From assembly GCF_936925435.1 (NCBI RefSeq), contig NZ_CAKZHQ010000051.1:62001-126000 (forward strand): 64,000 nucleotides of DNA, given 5' to 3'. The position numbers were made by a program, and so were the translations under genes. The stretch is from an uncultured Ramlibacter sp. (GTDB lineage Bacteria > Pseudomonadota > Gammaproteobacteria > Burkholderiales > Burkholderiaceae_C). Shown one piece after another: positions 42,365-51,352 of the stretch (positions are counted from its first letter, which is position 1; each line of letters opens with the position of its first letter). The notes under the pieces are model-generated. The model searched no databases. It saw only the letters and a program-made list of their open reading frames with translations, and was not told the DNA's origin.

Positions 42365-42931
42365 ATGACGATCAAGAGCGACAAGTGGATCCGCAAGATG
42401 GCCGAGCAGCACGGCCTGATCGAGCCTTTCGAGCCCGGCCAGATCCGCGAGGCCAACGGCAAGCGAGTCATCAGCTACGGCACCTCCAGCTACGGCTACG
42501 ACATCCGCTGCGCGCCCGAATTCAAGGTCTTCACCAACATCCACAGCACCGTGGTCGACCCGAAGAACTTCGACGAGAAGAGCTTTGTCGACTTCCACGA
42601 CGACGTCTGCATCATCCCGCCCAACAGCTTCGCCCTGGCGCGCACGCTGGAGTACTTCCGCATCCCGCGCAACGTGCTGACCATCTGCCTGGGCAAGAGC
42701 ACCTACGCGCGCTGCGGCATCATCGTCAACGTGACGCCCTTCGAGCCCGAGTGGGAAGGCTATGTGACGCTGGAGTTCAGCAACACCACGCCCCTGCCCG
42801 CCAAGATTTATGCCGGCGAAGGCTGCGCCCAGGTGCTGTTCTTCGAGAGCGACGAGGTCTGCGAGACCAGCTACAAGGACCGCGGCGGCAAGTACCAGGG
42901 CCAGCGCGGTGTGACGCTCCCAAAGGCCTGA
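42365..42931 (+). CDS. dcd: dCTP deaminase
   Basis: The 188-residue homotrimeric enzyme deaminates dCTP to dUTP for thymidylate synthesis. Family signatures are [36 protein letters not shown] (whose Glu is catalytic) and [14 protein letters not shown]. Length is standard. AGGAG precedes ATG 42365. It is divergent from the two-component operon, followed closely by a GFA-family gene. Confidence 0.97.
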   Translation: MTIKSDKWIRKMAEQHGLIEPFEPGQIREANGKRVISYGTSSYGYDIRCAPEFKVFTNIHSTVVDPKNFDEKSFVDFHDDVCIIPPNSFALARTLEYFRIPRNVLTICLGKSTYARCGIIVNVTPFEPEWEGYVTLEFSNTTPLPAKIYAGEGCAQVLFFESDEVCETSYKDRGGKYQGQRGVTLPKA

Positions 42932-42953
42932 GTCCTTGGAAAGGGAGGCTGCT

Positions 42954-43358
42954 GTGTCCATCAAGTTTGTGGGCGGCGCCCCCGTCCTGCCCAAGCACCG
43001 CCTGTCCTGCCACTGCGGCGCCCTGGTCTTTGAGGTGGACCTGCCGGACGGCATCGTCAATCCGCGCCACTGCGATTGCTCGATCTGCAGGCGCAAGGGC
43101 GCGGTCGTTGCTTCGGTTCCGTTGAGTGGCATCCGCCTGCTGCAAGGACAAGAGCATCTGCGCCAGTACCAGTTCAACACCGGCGTGGCCAGGCACTACT
43201 TCTGCGGCGTCTGCGGCATCTACACCCACCACCAGCGCCGCTCATTTCCCGACCAGTACGGCTACAACGTGGGCTGCCTGGAGGGCATCAACCCCTTTCT
43301 GCTGGGCGACGTGCCGGTGTCGGATGGGGTGAATCACCCGGCCGACAGGCGGAGTTAA
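42954..43358 (+). CDS. GFA-family zinc protein
   Basis: The 134-residue protein has the two zinc sites of the glutathione-dependent formaldehyde-activating family: CHCG near 19-22 with CDCSICRRKG at 40-49, and CGVCGIYTHH near 84-93. Most members are not proven formaldehyde enzymes. GTG 42954 was chosen because AAGGGAGG lies 5-6 nt before it; a TTG at 42936 is in frame but has no ribosome site. A VOC-family gene follows after 3 bp. Confidence 0.85.
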   Translation: MSIKFVGGAPVLPKHRLSCHCGALVFEVDLPDGIVNPRHCDCSICRRKGAVVASVPLSGIRLLQGQEHLRQYQFNTGVARHYFCGVCGIYTHHQRRSFPDQYGYNVGCLEGINPFLLGDVPVSDGVNHPADRRS

Positions 43359-43361
43359 GAC

Positions 43362-43745
43362 GTGTTCTCACACATCTTTGTTGGTGTCCGCGACTTCGAC
43401 CGGGCGCTGGCGTTCTACACGCCGGTGATGGCTGCGCTGGGCATCCAGGCGCGCTTTTGTGAGCACAGCCGGCCATGGGCGGGCTGGCAGTCCCAACCGG
43501 AGCCGCGGCCATTGTTTGTCATCGGCAAGCCCTTCGATGGGCTGCACACGCCGGGCAACGGCCAGATGGTGGCGTTTTCGGCGCAGAGCCGGCCAGTGGT
43601 GGACCAGGTCTATGCGGTCGCGCTTGCCAACGGCGGGACCTCGGAGGGCCCCCCGGGTTTGCGGCCCGAGTACCACGCGAACTATTACGGCGCCTACTTC
43701 CGCGACCCCGAGGGCAACAAGCTCTGCGTTGCCTGCCACTCCTGA
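43362..43745 (+). CDS. VOC/glyoxalase-family protein
   Basis: The 127-residue protein starts with GTG and has the vicinal-oxygen-chelate fold: IFVGVRDFDRALAFYTPVMA, a His in DGLHTPGNG, and YYGAYFRDPEGNKLCVACH with the C-terminal metal-ligand Asp/Glu region. Such proteins handle glutathione or aromatic substrates, or bind antibiotics. Its closeness to the GFA gene suggests linked thiol-dependent detoxification, by inference. Confidence 0.87.
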   Translation: MFSHIFVGVRDFDRALAFYTPVMAALGIQARFCEHSRPWAGWQSQPEPRPLFVIGKPFDGLHTPGNGQMVAFSAQSRPVVDQVYAVALANGGTSEGPPGLRPEYHANYYGAYFRDPEGNKLCVACHS

Positions 43746-43749
43746 CGGG

Positions 43750-44082
43750 TCAGTGTTCCACCGCGGTCTTGTCCTCATGCTGCAGCGATCCCGCCGCAAC
43801 CGCGCCACCTGCTCCGGCGATCGCGCCCACAGGGCCGCCCACCAGCACGCCGATGGGCCCAGCCACTGCCGCGCCGATGGCAGCGCCGGCGGCTGCACCG
43901 GCCACCACGCCGGCACCGACAAAGACCGACTTGGCTTCGTGCGCCGCATGTTCAGGGTCCATCGGAATCTGCGCCGAAGGTTCGGGATCCTGTGATGGCA
44001 CGCCATGGCCCGGCTTGGCTTGCTCGGTCAGGTCGGGGTCGGCTTCTTCCGGGACGTTTGGGGAAGCAATTGGCAGGTCCAT
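43750..44082 (-). CDS. Glycine-zipper protein of unknown function
   Basis: The 110-residue protein has an acidic, Pro-rich N-terminal half (ASPNVPEEADPDLTEQAKPG) and a C-terminal glycine-zipper helix hairpin (GAGVVAGAAAGAAIGAAVAG, PIGVLVGGPVGAIAGAGGAV) likely to insert in a membrane. ATG 44082 follows AGGAG. It lacks a signal peptide. Convergent with the VOC gene. Function unknown. Confidence 0.7.
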   Translation of the reverse strand: MDLPIASPNVPEEADPDLTEQAKPGHGVPSQDPEPSAQIPMDPEHAAHEAKSVFVGAGVVAGAAAGAAIGAAVAGPIGVLVGGPVGAIAGAGGAVAAGSLQHEDKTAVEH

Positions 44083-44258
44083 GGCGGTCTCCTGTAGGGA
44101 TACACAACCAGGGTAGCCCTGCGGGCCGGCGCGTATGTCGGTCGCGGTGCTGTTGCAGGGTAGGACGTGTCTGGGGTGGCTATTCCTCTTCACGCGCGCC
44201 GGTATGCGGATTGCAAATCCTTGTTTCGTGACTCGACAAGAACGTTCAGATCAGCAAA

Positions 44259-46163
44259 TCAAACAGCGCCCCCCTCCTTTGGGCTTTTCAGCCACTGCCG
44301 AATCTCGCGCGCTACAAGCTCATTTCCCGCGTCTGACAAATGGTCACCATAGCTGTACAGGAGCTTTCCACCATTGGCGACCGGACAAATATTGAGTTCG
44401 GCATCGCACAAAAGTGGTGTCATATCAAAAAACCTTACTTTGGGGGAAGAGTTCGCAATTTCTCGCAGCCATGCGCGATAGCTGGATGTGTCGGACAGGT
44501 GTTGGGCAAGCGGAAGAATGCAAGTGCGTTGCCTCGCTATCTCAGCAAGAAAAGGAACGATCAGTTCGCGCGAGCAAGCTGCGGGTGACTCATGTTCACC
44601 GGTAACCGTAGGGTTATCAGCTACAAGCACGACGTTCTTGCCTCGTTGAACAAGCCCGGAAACGGCATCTTCAAAATTGCGCCGCTGACCTTCTTCATGG
44701 GATACGCGGAAAGCAGCCACCAACAACACGGTTTTTATCTTCGGGTCGGCAAGGGCTTCCCACACCAGCGCTCTACCCTGAGAACAGGTCGGTGCGCCAA
44801 GTTCTGCATTCCCGCGAGGACAGCCAGACGACCCGATGAGCATCCACCTGTCGTCGCCTCTTTGGCTCTCACGTACCAATCCCCAGTAAAGCGCCTCAGC
44901 CTTTGAATCGCCCCATACCACGGAGTCAGGCAAACCGCCAGCGTTGCGCGCGCAGTGCATGTCTCGCGGTCCACTGCGGGTGGAGATGCAATCGGGAATT
45001 GTCAATTCAATTCCTCTGCGCAAGCCGCCTGTTCCAGCCTTTGCATTGATGCGAGCAACAGTTCGATCTGAGAATCCATTGCCCGACAGCACTGCCGCAG
45101 CACCAGCAATAGGAACGGCAAGCGCAATGGCACACAACGCCGCCATTTGCCGGGTAGGTCGTGCGGCGATTGGCCTCTCAATCCAACGGTGGGTGCCGTA
45201 GGCCAGGATTGCGGCAGCAAGCAACCATGCGCCAGTAAAGCTGGCTGCTTCGGCCTCACCACGACCCAATAAATTTCGAAGTGCTATGACCGGCCAATGC
45301 CATAGATAAAGGGGATAACTTATGCGGCCCAGCAATTGCAGCGGTGCGCTGGCAAGCCAGCGCACGGTTTTATCGCTATAGCCTCCAGCAATGATCGCGG
45401 CCGCGCCGCCGACACTCGCCATCATCAACTCAAGGTGCAGCGATTGGGTGCCATCTGATAGCAAGGCCGCAGCAATGAGCGCGAACCCTGACCATGCTAG
45501 CCAGCGGGGGCTGCGCCAAGTTGAAGGAAGCCAAGCCAGTGCCACACCTGCAAGCAATTCCCAGGCACGCGCTAGTGGGTGGTAAAAGGCGCTTGCAGCG
45601 TCTTCGGGCATCCACAGCGCTTCAAGCGCCAAGGAAGCGATTGCGCAAATAATCACCAGAGACAACGCCATACGTCGCGGTGCTATCCATGCGAATATGA
45701 GCGGCCATAGCATGTAGAACTGTTCTTCTACTCCCAGGGACCACAGGTGCATGAGCGGTTTGGTAGACGTGGCAGCGTCAAAGTAGCCTGATTCGCGAAG
45801 CAACTGCAGATTGCCCAACGACAATCCAGCTGCAATTGTCAGTTTTGCTGTAGCTAAGAATTCCTCGGGAAGCAACACAAACCAGCAAAGTGCGATCGTT
45901 GCGCACAAAACAACTGTCAGCGCGGGAAACAGTCTTCGCACCCGGCGTGCATAGAAGTCCCATAGCGAAGCCCGACCGGTCAAGCGCGCGCGTAGCAGGC
46001 TGCGCGTAATCACGTAGCCGCTGATGACGAAGAAAATATCAACGCCCAGGAAACCTGCCGGGAGCAGTACAGGGAAGCCGTGGTAAATGACCACAGCCAG
46101 CACGGCAATAGCCCGTAGTCCCTCAATATCAGTGCGACGTGTGGAGTATGGATCTAAAGACAT
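44259..46163 (-). CDS. Acyltransferase-3/SGNH protein (OafA-like) in a low-GC segment
   Basis: The 634-residue membrane protein has an acyltransferase-3 domain (about 5-340, ten or so TM helices; RRTDIEGLRAIAVLAVVIYH, FFVISGYVITRSLL, HLWSLGVEEQFYMLWPL) fused to a C-terminal SGNH hydrolase-like domain (about 420-630; VVWGDSKAEALYWG and SYGDHLSDAGNELV carry the Ser and Asp/His). OafA-type proteins O-acetylate lipopolysaccharide or other surface glycans. The gene's GC content (about 50-55% in many lines) is far below its neighbours', indicating recent transfer. The ATG at 46163 gives the usual N-terminus but has a weak ribosome site. Confidence 0.9.
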   Translation of the reverse strand: MSLDPYSTRRTDIEGLRAIAVLAVVIYHGFPVLLPAGFLGVDIFFVISGYVITRSLLRARLTGRASLWDFYARRVRRLFPALTVVLCATIALCWFVLLPEEFLATAKLTIAAGLSLGNLQLLRESGYFDAATSTKPLMHLWSLGVEEQFYMLWPLIFAWIAPRRMALSLVIICAIASLALEALWMPEDAASAFYHPLARAWELLAGVALAWLPSTWRSPRWLAWSGFALIAAALLSDGTQSLHLELMMASVGGAAAIIAGGYSDKTVRWLASAPLQLLGRISYPLYLWHWPVIALRNLLGRGEAEAASFTGAWLLAAAILAYGTHRWIERPIAARPTRQMAALCAIALAVPIAGAAAVLSGNGFSDRTVARINAKAGTGGLRRGIELTIPDCISTRSGPRDMHCARNAGGLPDSVVWGDSKAEALYWGLVRESQRGDDRWMLIGSSGCPRGNAELGAPTCSQGRALVWEALADPKIKTVLLVAAFRVSHEEGQRRNFEDAVSGLVQRGKNVVLVADNPTVTGEHESPAACSRELIVPFLAEIARQRTCILPLAQHLSDTSSYRAWLREIANSSPKVRFFDMTPLLCDAELNICPVANGGKLLYSYGDHLSDAGNELVAREIRQWLKSPKEGGAV

Positions 46164-46213
46164 TGTGGGACTGAGGCAGGAGTCTACTAGGGGGGAAACC
46201 GGGGTGATAAGTC

Positions 46214-47131
46214 TCAGAGATTCATCGCGCAGCGCGCCGCAGCCAGATCCCAGCCCGCCCAGCCGCAACTCTTGAACAACACCGGGCCGCGTGCCGCCGA
46301 TGCGGTGCCGGCAATCACATCCCGCAAGGCCGCGAACGGAGCCACATCCAGCCCAGCCTGCAGCAGATCACCTGCTTCATGTTCTGCATCTGAGGTATCG
46401 ACGAAGATGCTGCCTCGCTCCGCACAGTGGCGGCAGAACGCCGTTGACAACTCCACCATCCTGGGCGTGAAGGCACCTACCGCTGCGATGAAGGCGTCGG
46501 CGCGCGGCATCGCGGACAGCACCACGCCATTGGCCGGCGTGCAAGTCACCACCAGCGGGCATTCGGCCAAAGCCGCATTCGCATCGCCCACCACGCTAGC
46601 CTGCAGGCCCAGTTCCCGCGCACGTGAAGCCAGGGCCTGTGCGCTGGCATCGCTGCGTGAGGCGATGCGCACTTCCTTGACCGGCAGGCCCTCGGCAAAG
46701 GCTTCCAGATGCGCCAAGCCTTGCGCCCCTGCACCCACGATCAGCAATGGACCTTCAGGATGGGGGGCCAGGCGCTGCGCCGCCAGCAGCGAGACGGCGG
46801 CCGTGCGGCGTGCCGTCACGGTGGGACCGTCCAGCACCAGGGCGCGGCTGCCGGTGGCGATGTCGAAGACCACCACGTCGCCCTGGATCGCCGGCCTTTG
46901 GGTTCCGGCGTTGGCAGGCGTGAAGGTGATCAGCTTGGTGATGGCAATGCGGCCGTCCAGCGCCGGCATGACGAAGAGGCTGGCGCCGCCCGGCAGGGCC
47001 TGCACCAGGCGCGGCGGCACCTGCACGGCGGGATCGGCCAGCAGGGCGGCAATCTCTCGCGCCAGCGCGCCATAGGGCAGGCGAGCGGCGGTCTGGGCGG
47101 CTGTCTGAAGAGGATGGGGCAGGGAAGTCAT
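46214..47131 (-). CDS. Ornithine cyclodeaminase-family reductase (delta1-pyrroline-2-carboxylate reductase type)
   Basis: The 305-residue protein has the OCD/mu-crystallin fold: an N-terminal substrate domain with VQALPGGASLFVMPALDGRI and AITKLITFTPAN (the Lys binds substrate), and a Rossmann domain with LLIVGAGAQGLAHLEAFAEG. The order and length fit bacterial delta1-pyrroline-2-carboxylate/piperideine-2-carboxylate reductases used in hydroxyproline or D-lysine breakdown; true ornithine cyclodeaminases are longer. GC is normal again here, so the low-GC segment ends near 46.2 kb. Confidence 0.85.
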   Translation of the reverse strand: MTSLPHPLQTAAQTAARLPYGALAREIAALLADPAVQVPPRLVQALPGGASLFVMPALDGRIAITKLITFTPANAGTQRPAIQGDVVVFDIATGSRALVLDGPTVTARRTAAVSLLAAQRLAPHPEGPLLIVGAGAQGLAHLEAFAEGLPVKEVRIASRSDASAQALASRARELGLQASVVGDANAALAECPLVVTCTPANGVVLSAMPRADAFIAAVGAFTPRMVELSTAFCRHCAERGSIFVDTSDAEHEAGDLLQAGLDVAPFAALRDVIAGTASAARGPVLFKSCGWAGWDLAAARCAMNL

Positions 47132-47249
47132 CGGCTGGAGAGTGAGGACGCGTGTCGCGATTCTGTCCTACGCCGCGACGCGTTGTCCGCGTGCGTGCAG
47201 ACGGCGGGCAGCTTCTTAGCATGTCCCCAACGCCACCAGGAGTTTCACC

Positions 47250-47612
47250 ATGCTGTCCCGGTTCATCGACCCCAACGCCCGCTCGCCTTATTCCAAGCTG
47301 TTCTGGGCCGCAGTCGGCGTGGTGGCTCTGGTGCAACTGGCGGCGCTGTACATGCTGTGCAGCCAGCAGATGCGCAATGCTGACGCCCGGGCCAGCCAGA
47401 TCCAGATGCAGCGCACGGCCGTCAACGACTGCCTGCAGTACCAGGCCCAATCCACCATCGGCAGCTGCTTCCGCCAGATGGCCGCTGACACCAGGGAGCG
47501 TGACTTGTACCGCGCCGACGACGTGACCACGGCCACCCGCGAGGCCGGCGCCATCGTCGCGGTCCGTGCGCCCATGGGCGCCGCCATTCCGGTCAGCTTC
47601 AGCTACCGCTGA
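47250..47612 (+). CDS. Single-span membrane protein of unknown function
   Basis: The 120-residue protein has one transmembrane helix (about 17-37, LFWAAVGVVALVQLAALYML), then a periplasmic or cytosolic helical domain with two Cys (VNDCLQYQAQ and GSCFRQMA) that could form a disulfide. ATG 47250 follows AGGAG. No family recognised. Confidence 0.7.
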   Translation: MLSRFIDPNARSPYSKLFWAAVGVVALVQLAALYMLCSQQMRNADARASQIQMQRTAVNDCLQYQAQSTIGSCFRQMAADTRERDLYRADDVTTATREAGAIVAVRAPMGAAIPVSFSYR

Positions 47613-47644
47613 GTGCCGTCGCGGACGGCGGCAATAATCGGCGC

Positions 47645-48211
47645 ATGACGCCGCGCCCGTTTCTTCTTTCCCTCTCCTTCTTCCGTATCGCCTTCGCCAG
47701 CCTGTTGCTGGCCGCCCTGGGCGGCTGCGCCAGCATGACGCCGGCCGAGTGCAAGAACGCCAACTGGCAGGACGTCGGCCTGCGCGACGGCCTGGCCGGC
47801 GAACCGCTGACCGCGCTGGATGCGCGCACCAAGTCCTGCGCCGAGGCGGGTGTACAGGCCAACGCCCAGGCCTACCTGCACGGGCGTAACCAGGGACTGC
47901 AAAGCTATTGCCGCCTGGACCACGCGGCACGCCTGGGCCTGGACGGCAAGAGCTACCACGGCGTCTGCGCTGCCGGCATCGACGCCGAGTTCCGCCACCG
48001 CTATGGCGTGGGGCGCGAGGTCTACCGCGCCCGCTCCGAGCTGCGCAGCCTGGACAGCCGGCGCAACTCCCTGGAAGACAAGCTGGAAGATGCCAAGGGC
48101 AACGACGAGCGCAAGCGCCTGCGTGACGACCTGAGCGACCTGGACCGCAGCCTGCGCCGGGCCCGCGACCGCCTGCGCGATGCGGAGTGGGCTTACGACC
48201 GCTTGCGCTGA
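47645..48211 (+). CDS. DUF2799-family lipoprotein
   Basis: The 188-residue precursor has a lipoprotein signal (LLLAALGGCASM) and the DUF2799 core: ECKNANWQDVGLRDGLAGEP, CAEAGVQANAQAYLHGRNQG, YCRLDHAARLGLDGKSYHGV. A long charged coiled-coil-like C-terminus follows (RSELRSLDSRRNSLEDKLED and later). It is expected in the outer-membrane inner leaflet; function unknown. Confidence 0.85.
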   Translation: MTPRPFLLSLSFFRIAFASLLLAALGGCASMTPAECKNANWQDVGLRDGLAGEPLTALDARTKSCAEAGVQANAQAYLHGRNQGLQSYCRLDHAARLGLDGKSYHGVCAAGIDAEFRHRYGVGREVYRARSELRSLDSRRNSLEDKLEDAKGNDERKRLRDDLSDLDRSLRRARDRLRDAEWAYDRLR

Positions 48212-48332
48212 GGGGGGAACTTTCCTCCCGGGTTGAGCTTGCGTCTGACACCGGCTGGGCATTGCCGCCGACTGCACAGCCTGCGGGTGCCGCCTATCTT
48301 TGCAGCACGCAATCAACGCATTGGAGAGCGCC

Positions 48333-48659
48333 ATGCAACAGTCCGCTTCCACCTTCGCCTCGGCCCTGACTGCCACCCGGTCGCGGCCAGCCTCGCTCGA
48401 CTGGTCCGATGACTGGGGCGATGCGAGAGATGTGGCGGGCTACTGCCCCATGCAGTTGCTGGCCAGCTTCACCCTGCTGATGGCCGGCCATGGCCGCAGT
48501 GTCAGCAGCTCCATGATGCTGGGCGACCGCGAGTACGCCATGTGGCAGCTGGCCCGCGCCCATGCGATGGCCGACGAAGCACTGCGCGCCGTGGCCGTGC
48601 GCCTGTTCACTTATTTCGACGATCCGCGCGGCTGGGGCGCGGCCCTGCAGCAGGCCTGA
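48333..48659 (+). CDS. Hypothetical protein (108 residues)
   Basis: The protein starts at ATG 48333 after GGAGAG and contains YCPMQLLASFTLLMAGHGRS, then MMLGDREYAMWQLARAHAMA and a C-terminal helix. It is soluble, helical and without Cys pairs or known motif. It is convergent with recJ, whose stop lies 4 bp beyond. Confidence 0.6.
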   Translation: MQQSASTFASALTATRSRPASLDWSDDWGDARDVAGYCPMQLLASFTLLMAGHGRSVSSSMMLGDREYAMWQLARAHAMADEALRAVAVRLFTYFDDPRGWGAALQQA

Positions 48660-48663
48660 ACGC

Positions 48664-50373
48664 CTAGTACTCCGCGCCTTCCACCAGGAAGCGCACGCGC
48701 CGCACACCCTGCCATTCGTCGGCGTCCAGCCGGAAGGCCAGCAGCACCTTGGGCGGCAGCGGGTCGGTGTGGCTGAACCAGATGCCGTCCACCGCCTGGC
48801 CCTGGTGCTTGAGCTTCAAGGCCAGGTGCTTCTCACCCACCAGACGCTGCGACACCACTTCCACTTCCTCGCTGAACACCGGTGGTGCAAAGCCCTGGCC
48901 CCAGACCTCGTGGTGCAGCGTGTCCACCAGGTCGACCCGGCGGTACTCCGGCGCCAGCGGGCCGTCGGTGTGCAGGCGGCGCAGCAGCGTCTCGTGGTCC
49001 AGCCATTCCTGCGCCACCTGGTCCAGCGCCTGCTCGAAGGTGTCGAGCTGGTCCTCGGCGATGGTGCAGCCGGCCGCCATGGCATGGCCGCCAAAGCGCA
49101 GCAGCACGCCGGGATGGCGTTTCGCCACCAGGTCCAGCGCATCGCGCAGGTGAAAGCCGGGGATGGAGCGGCCCGAGCCTTTCAGCTCGTGTTCCTTGCC
49201 GTCGGCCTGGCTGGCGGCAAAGACAAAGGTTGGGCGGTGCAGCTTGTCCTTGATGCGCGAGGCCACGATGCCGACCACGCCCTCATGGAAGTCGGGATCG
49301 AACACGCAGATCGCCGCCGGCGGTACCTCGCCCTCGTCGAACATGGCCTCGGCCACCAGCATGGCCTGCTCGCGCATGCCGCCCTCGATGTCGCGCCGCT
49401 CGCGGTTGATGGCGTCCAGCGAGCGCGCCAGTTCGTCGCCGCGCGCGGCGTCATCGGTCAGCAGGCATTCGATGCCCAGTGTCATGTCGGCCAGCCGGCC
49501 GGCGGCATTGATGCGCGGGCCCAGGGCAAAGCCGAAGTCGAAGGTGGTGGCCGCCTGCGGCTTGCGCATGGCGGCGCCAAACAGGCTGGCCAGACCGCAG
49601 GGCAGCTGGCCGGCGCGGATGCGCTTGAGGCCTTGCGCCACCAGGCGGCGGTTGTTGGCGTCGAGCTTGACCACGTCGGCCACCGTGCCCAGGGCCACCA
49701 GCGGCAGCAGGGCATCGAGCTTGGGCTGATTCTGGGCGTCGAACACACCACGCGCGCGCAACTCGGCGCGCAGCGCCAGCAGCACATAGAACATCACGCC
49801 CACGCCGGCGATGGACTTGCTCTCGAAATCGCAGCCTGGCTGGTTGGGATTGACGATCACCGCAGCGTCCGGCAGCTGCGCTCCGGGCAGGTGGTGGTCG
49901 GTCACCAGCACCTGCAGGCCCAGGGCATTGGCCATGGCCACGCCCTCGACGCTGGCGATGCCGTTGTCCACGGTGATCAGCAGGTCCGCGCCGCTGTCCT
50001 TGACGCGTTTGGCGATCGGCGCGGTCAGACCGTAGCCGTCCACCACCCGGTCGGGGACGATGTAGCTGACATGCTGCGCGCCCAGCAGGCGCAGGCCGCG
50101 CATGCCCACGGCGCAGGCGGTGGCGCCGTCGCAGTCGTAGTCGGCCACGATGCACATGCGCCGGTTTTGCGCGATGGCATCGGCCAGCAGCACGGCCGCT
50201 TGCTGCACGCCCTTGAGGCCCGAGGGCGGCAGCAGGCGCGCCAGGCCGTCATCGAGTTCGTCCTTGCCCAGCACGCCGCGGGCGGCGTACAGGCGGGCCA
50301 GCAGCGGGTGCACGCCGGCCTGTTCCAGTGCCCAGGCGGCCCGGGGTGGGATGTCTCTTGCTACGATTTTCAT
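48664..50373 (-). CDS. recJ: Single-stranded-DNA-specific exonuclease RecJ
   Basis: The 569-residue 5'-3' ssDNA exonuclease acts in RecF-pathway recombination and mismatch repair. DHH-family motifs are VADYDCDGATA (about 77-87), LITVDNGIAS and VTDHHLPG, then the DHHA1 domain with LRFGGHAMAAGCTI (about 430-443) and a C-terminal OB fold. The start at 50373 gives MKIVARDIPPRAAWALEQAG. It overlaps the upstream gene by 4 bp (ATGA). The first codons (CTATGAAAATCGTAGC) look like the 5' end of the dispersed repeat. Confidence 0.96.
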   Translation of the reverse strand: MKIVARDIPPRAAWALEQAGVHPLLARLYAARGVLGKDELDDGLARLLPPSGLKGVQQAAVLLADAIAQNRRMCIVADYDCDGATACAVGMRGLRLLGAQHVSYIVPDRVVDGYGLTAPIAKRVKDSGADLLITVDNGIASVEGVAMANALGLQVLVTDHHLPGAQLPDAAVIVNPNQPGCDFESKSIAGVGVMFYVLLALRAELRARGVFDAQNQPKLDALLPLVALGTVADVVKLDANNRRLVAQGLKRIRAGQLPCGLASLFGAAMRKPQAATTFDFGFALGPRINAAGRLADMTLGIECLLTDDAARGDELARSLDAINRERRDIEGGMREQAMLVAEAMFDEGEVPPAAICVFDPDFHEGVVGIVASRIKDKLHRPTFVFAASQADGKEHELKGSGRSIPGFHLRDALDLVAKRHPGVLLRFGGHAMAAGCTIAEDQLDTFEQALDQVAQEWLDHETLLRRLHTDGPLAPEYRRVDLVDTLHHEVWGQGFAPPVFSEEVEVVSQRLVGEKHLALKLKHQGQAVDGIWFSHTDPLPPKVLLAFRLDADEWQGVRRVRFLVEGAEY

Positions 50374-51317
50374 AGCTGTTCCAGTCCATTCCACGGGGGA
50401 TTGAGGCCGATTCCCCTCTGAATTCGGGGCCAGAGACCGGTCGGGGCTGGTGCCAGCGTCTGGGCGGCACGCGGGCCGCAGAGTGTGAGTTTGGCGTCGC
50501 CGCCGGCGCGCAGCACGGCCAGCAGGGCGGCGCAGGCATCCGCGTCCACCTGGGCCCAGGCAGCGGCGTGGGCGGCGGCATCGCCGCGCAGCGCGGGCGA
50601 TGCCAGGCGCGATTCAACGCGCACATGGGGCGCGGGTGTGAAGGGCTGCTCCAGCATGCCGGCGCCACCGACCCAGAAGGAGTTGACCGGCAGCAGGCCA
50701 CGGCGTTGCCGTTCTTCGGTCAGCGGGTGGGTGTAGAGCAGCATTTGCATCTCGTTTTGCAGTCGGCGCAGCGTGGCGGCTGCCGCGCCGCCGGTGTCGA
50801 TCAAGGTGGGGGTCAGGCGCCGGGTGCTGGCGCGTTCCATCGCCAGGGTGGGCAGGCCGCGAAACAGCTCGCCCGTGGCCAGCCAGGTGCCGGCCATGCC
50901 GGGCCGGGGGCGCAGCGCGATGCCGTCTTCCAGGAAGTAGGGCGCCATCGCCGCCAGCAGGGTCTGCTCGTCGGCCTCGTCCAGTGCCAGCTCCTGGGCC
51001 GGCACCAGGGCCACGTGGTCGGCGCCCACGCGCCAGTGGCACAGCCTGACCCAGGCGCAGGGCGTGCCCACCGTACCCGTTTCCACCGCCGCCCAGGGGA
51101 TGCGGCCGTCTTCCGATGGCAGGCCCAGGGCCTGGGCTGTGGCGATCTCGCTGGGCTCGGACAGGCTGTCCTCATCGGCCTCGGTGCGGCCGGCCGTCGC
51201 CATGCCGGCCAGCAGGGCGCGCAGATTGGGGGGCAGCGGGGAGGGCGCGGCAGCGCTGTCGCCGCCATCGGGGGCCAGCACGGCACCCGGAACGATCAAA
51301 TGGAGCTTGTCCGACAT
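50370..51317 (-). CDS. Conserved protein encoded upstream of recJ, function unknown
   Basis: The 315-residue cytosolic protein begins MSDKLHLIVPGAVLAPDGGD and contains PWAAVETGTVGTPCAWVRLC, RRLQNEMQMLLYTHPLTEER and GLLPVNSFWVGGAGMLEQPF. It resembles a Burkholderiales family that I recall as sometimes labelled phosphoglycerate mutase (COG4255-like), but I see no phosphoserine-type active site. Overlap with recJ by 4 bp indicates co-translation, so a link to DNA repair or cofactor handling is possible, not shown. Confidence 0.7.
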   Translation of the reverse strand: MSDKLHLIVPGAVLAPDGGDSAAAPSPLPPNLRALLAGMATAGRTEADEDSLSEPSEIATAQALGLPSEDGRIPWAAVETGTVGTPCAWVRLCHWRVGADHVALVPAQELALDEADEQTLLAAMAPYFLEDGIALRPRPGMAGTWLATGELFRGLPTLAMERASTRRLTPTLIDTGGAAAATLRRLQNEMQMLLYTHPLTEERQRRGLLPVNSFWVGGAGMLEQPFTPAPHVRVESRLASPALRGDAAAHAAAWAQVDADACAALLAVLRAGGDAKLTLCGPRAAQTLAPAPTGLWPRIQRGIGLNPPWNGLEQL

Positions 51318-51352
51318 GGGCCTATTGTCCGGGATGCCACAATCGCCGCTCC

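Noticed and set aside
47615-47629. GCCGTC-GCG-GACGGC hairpin after the membrane protein gene
   Set aside because: Short stem, no T-run, and the next gene starts soon after on the same strand.
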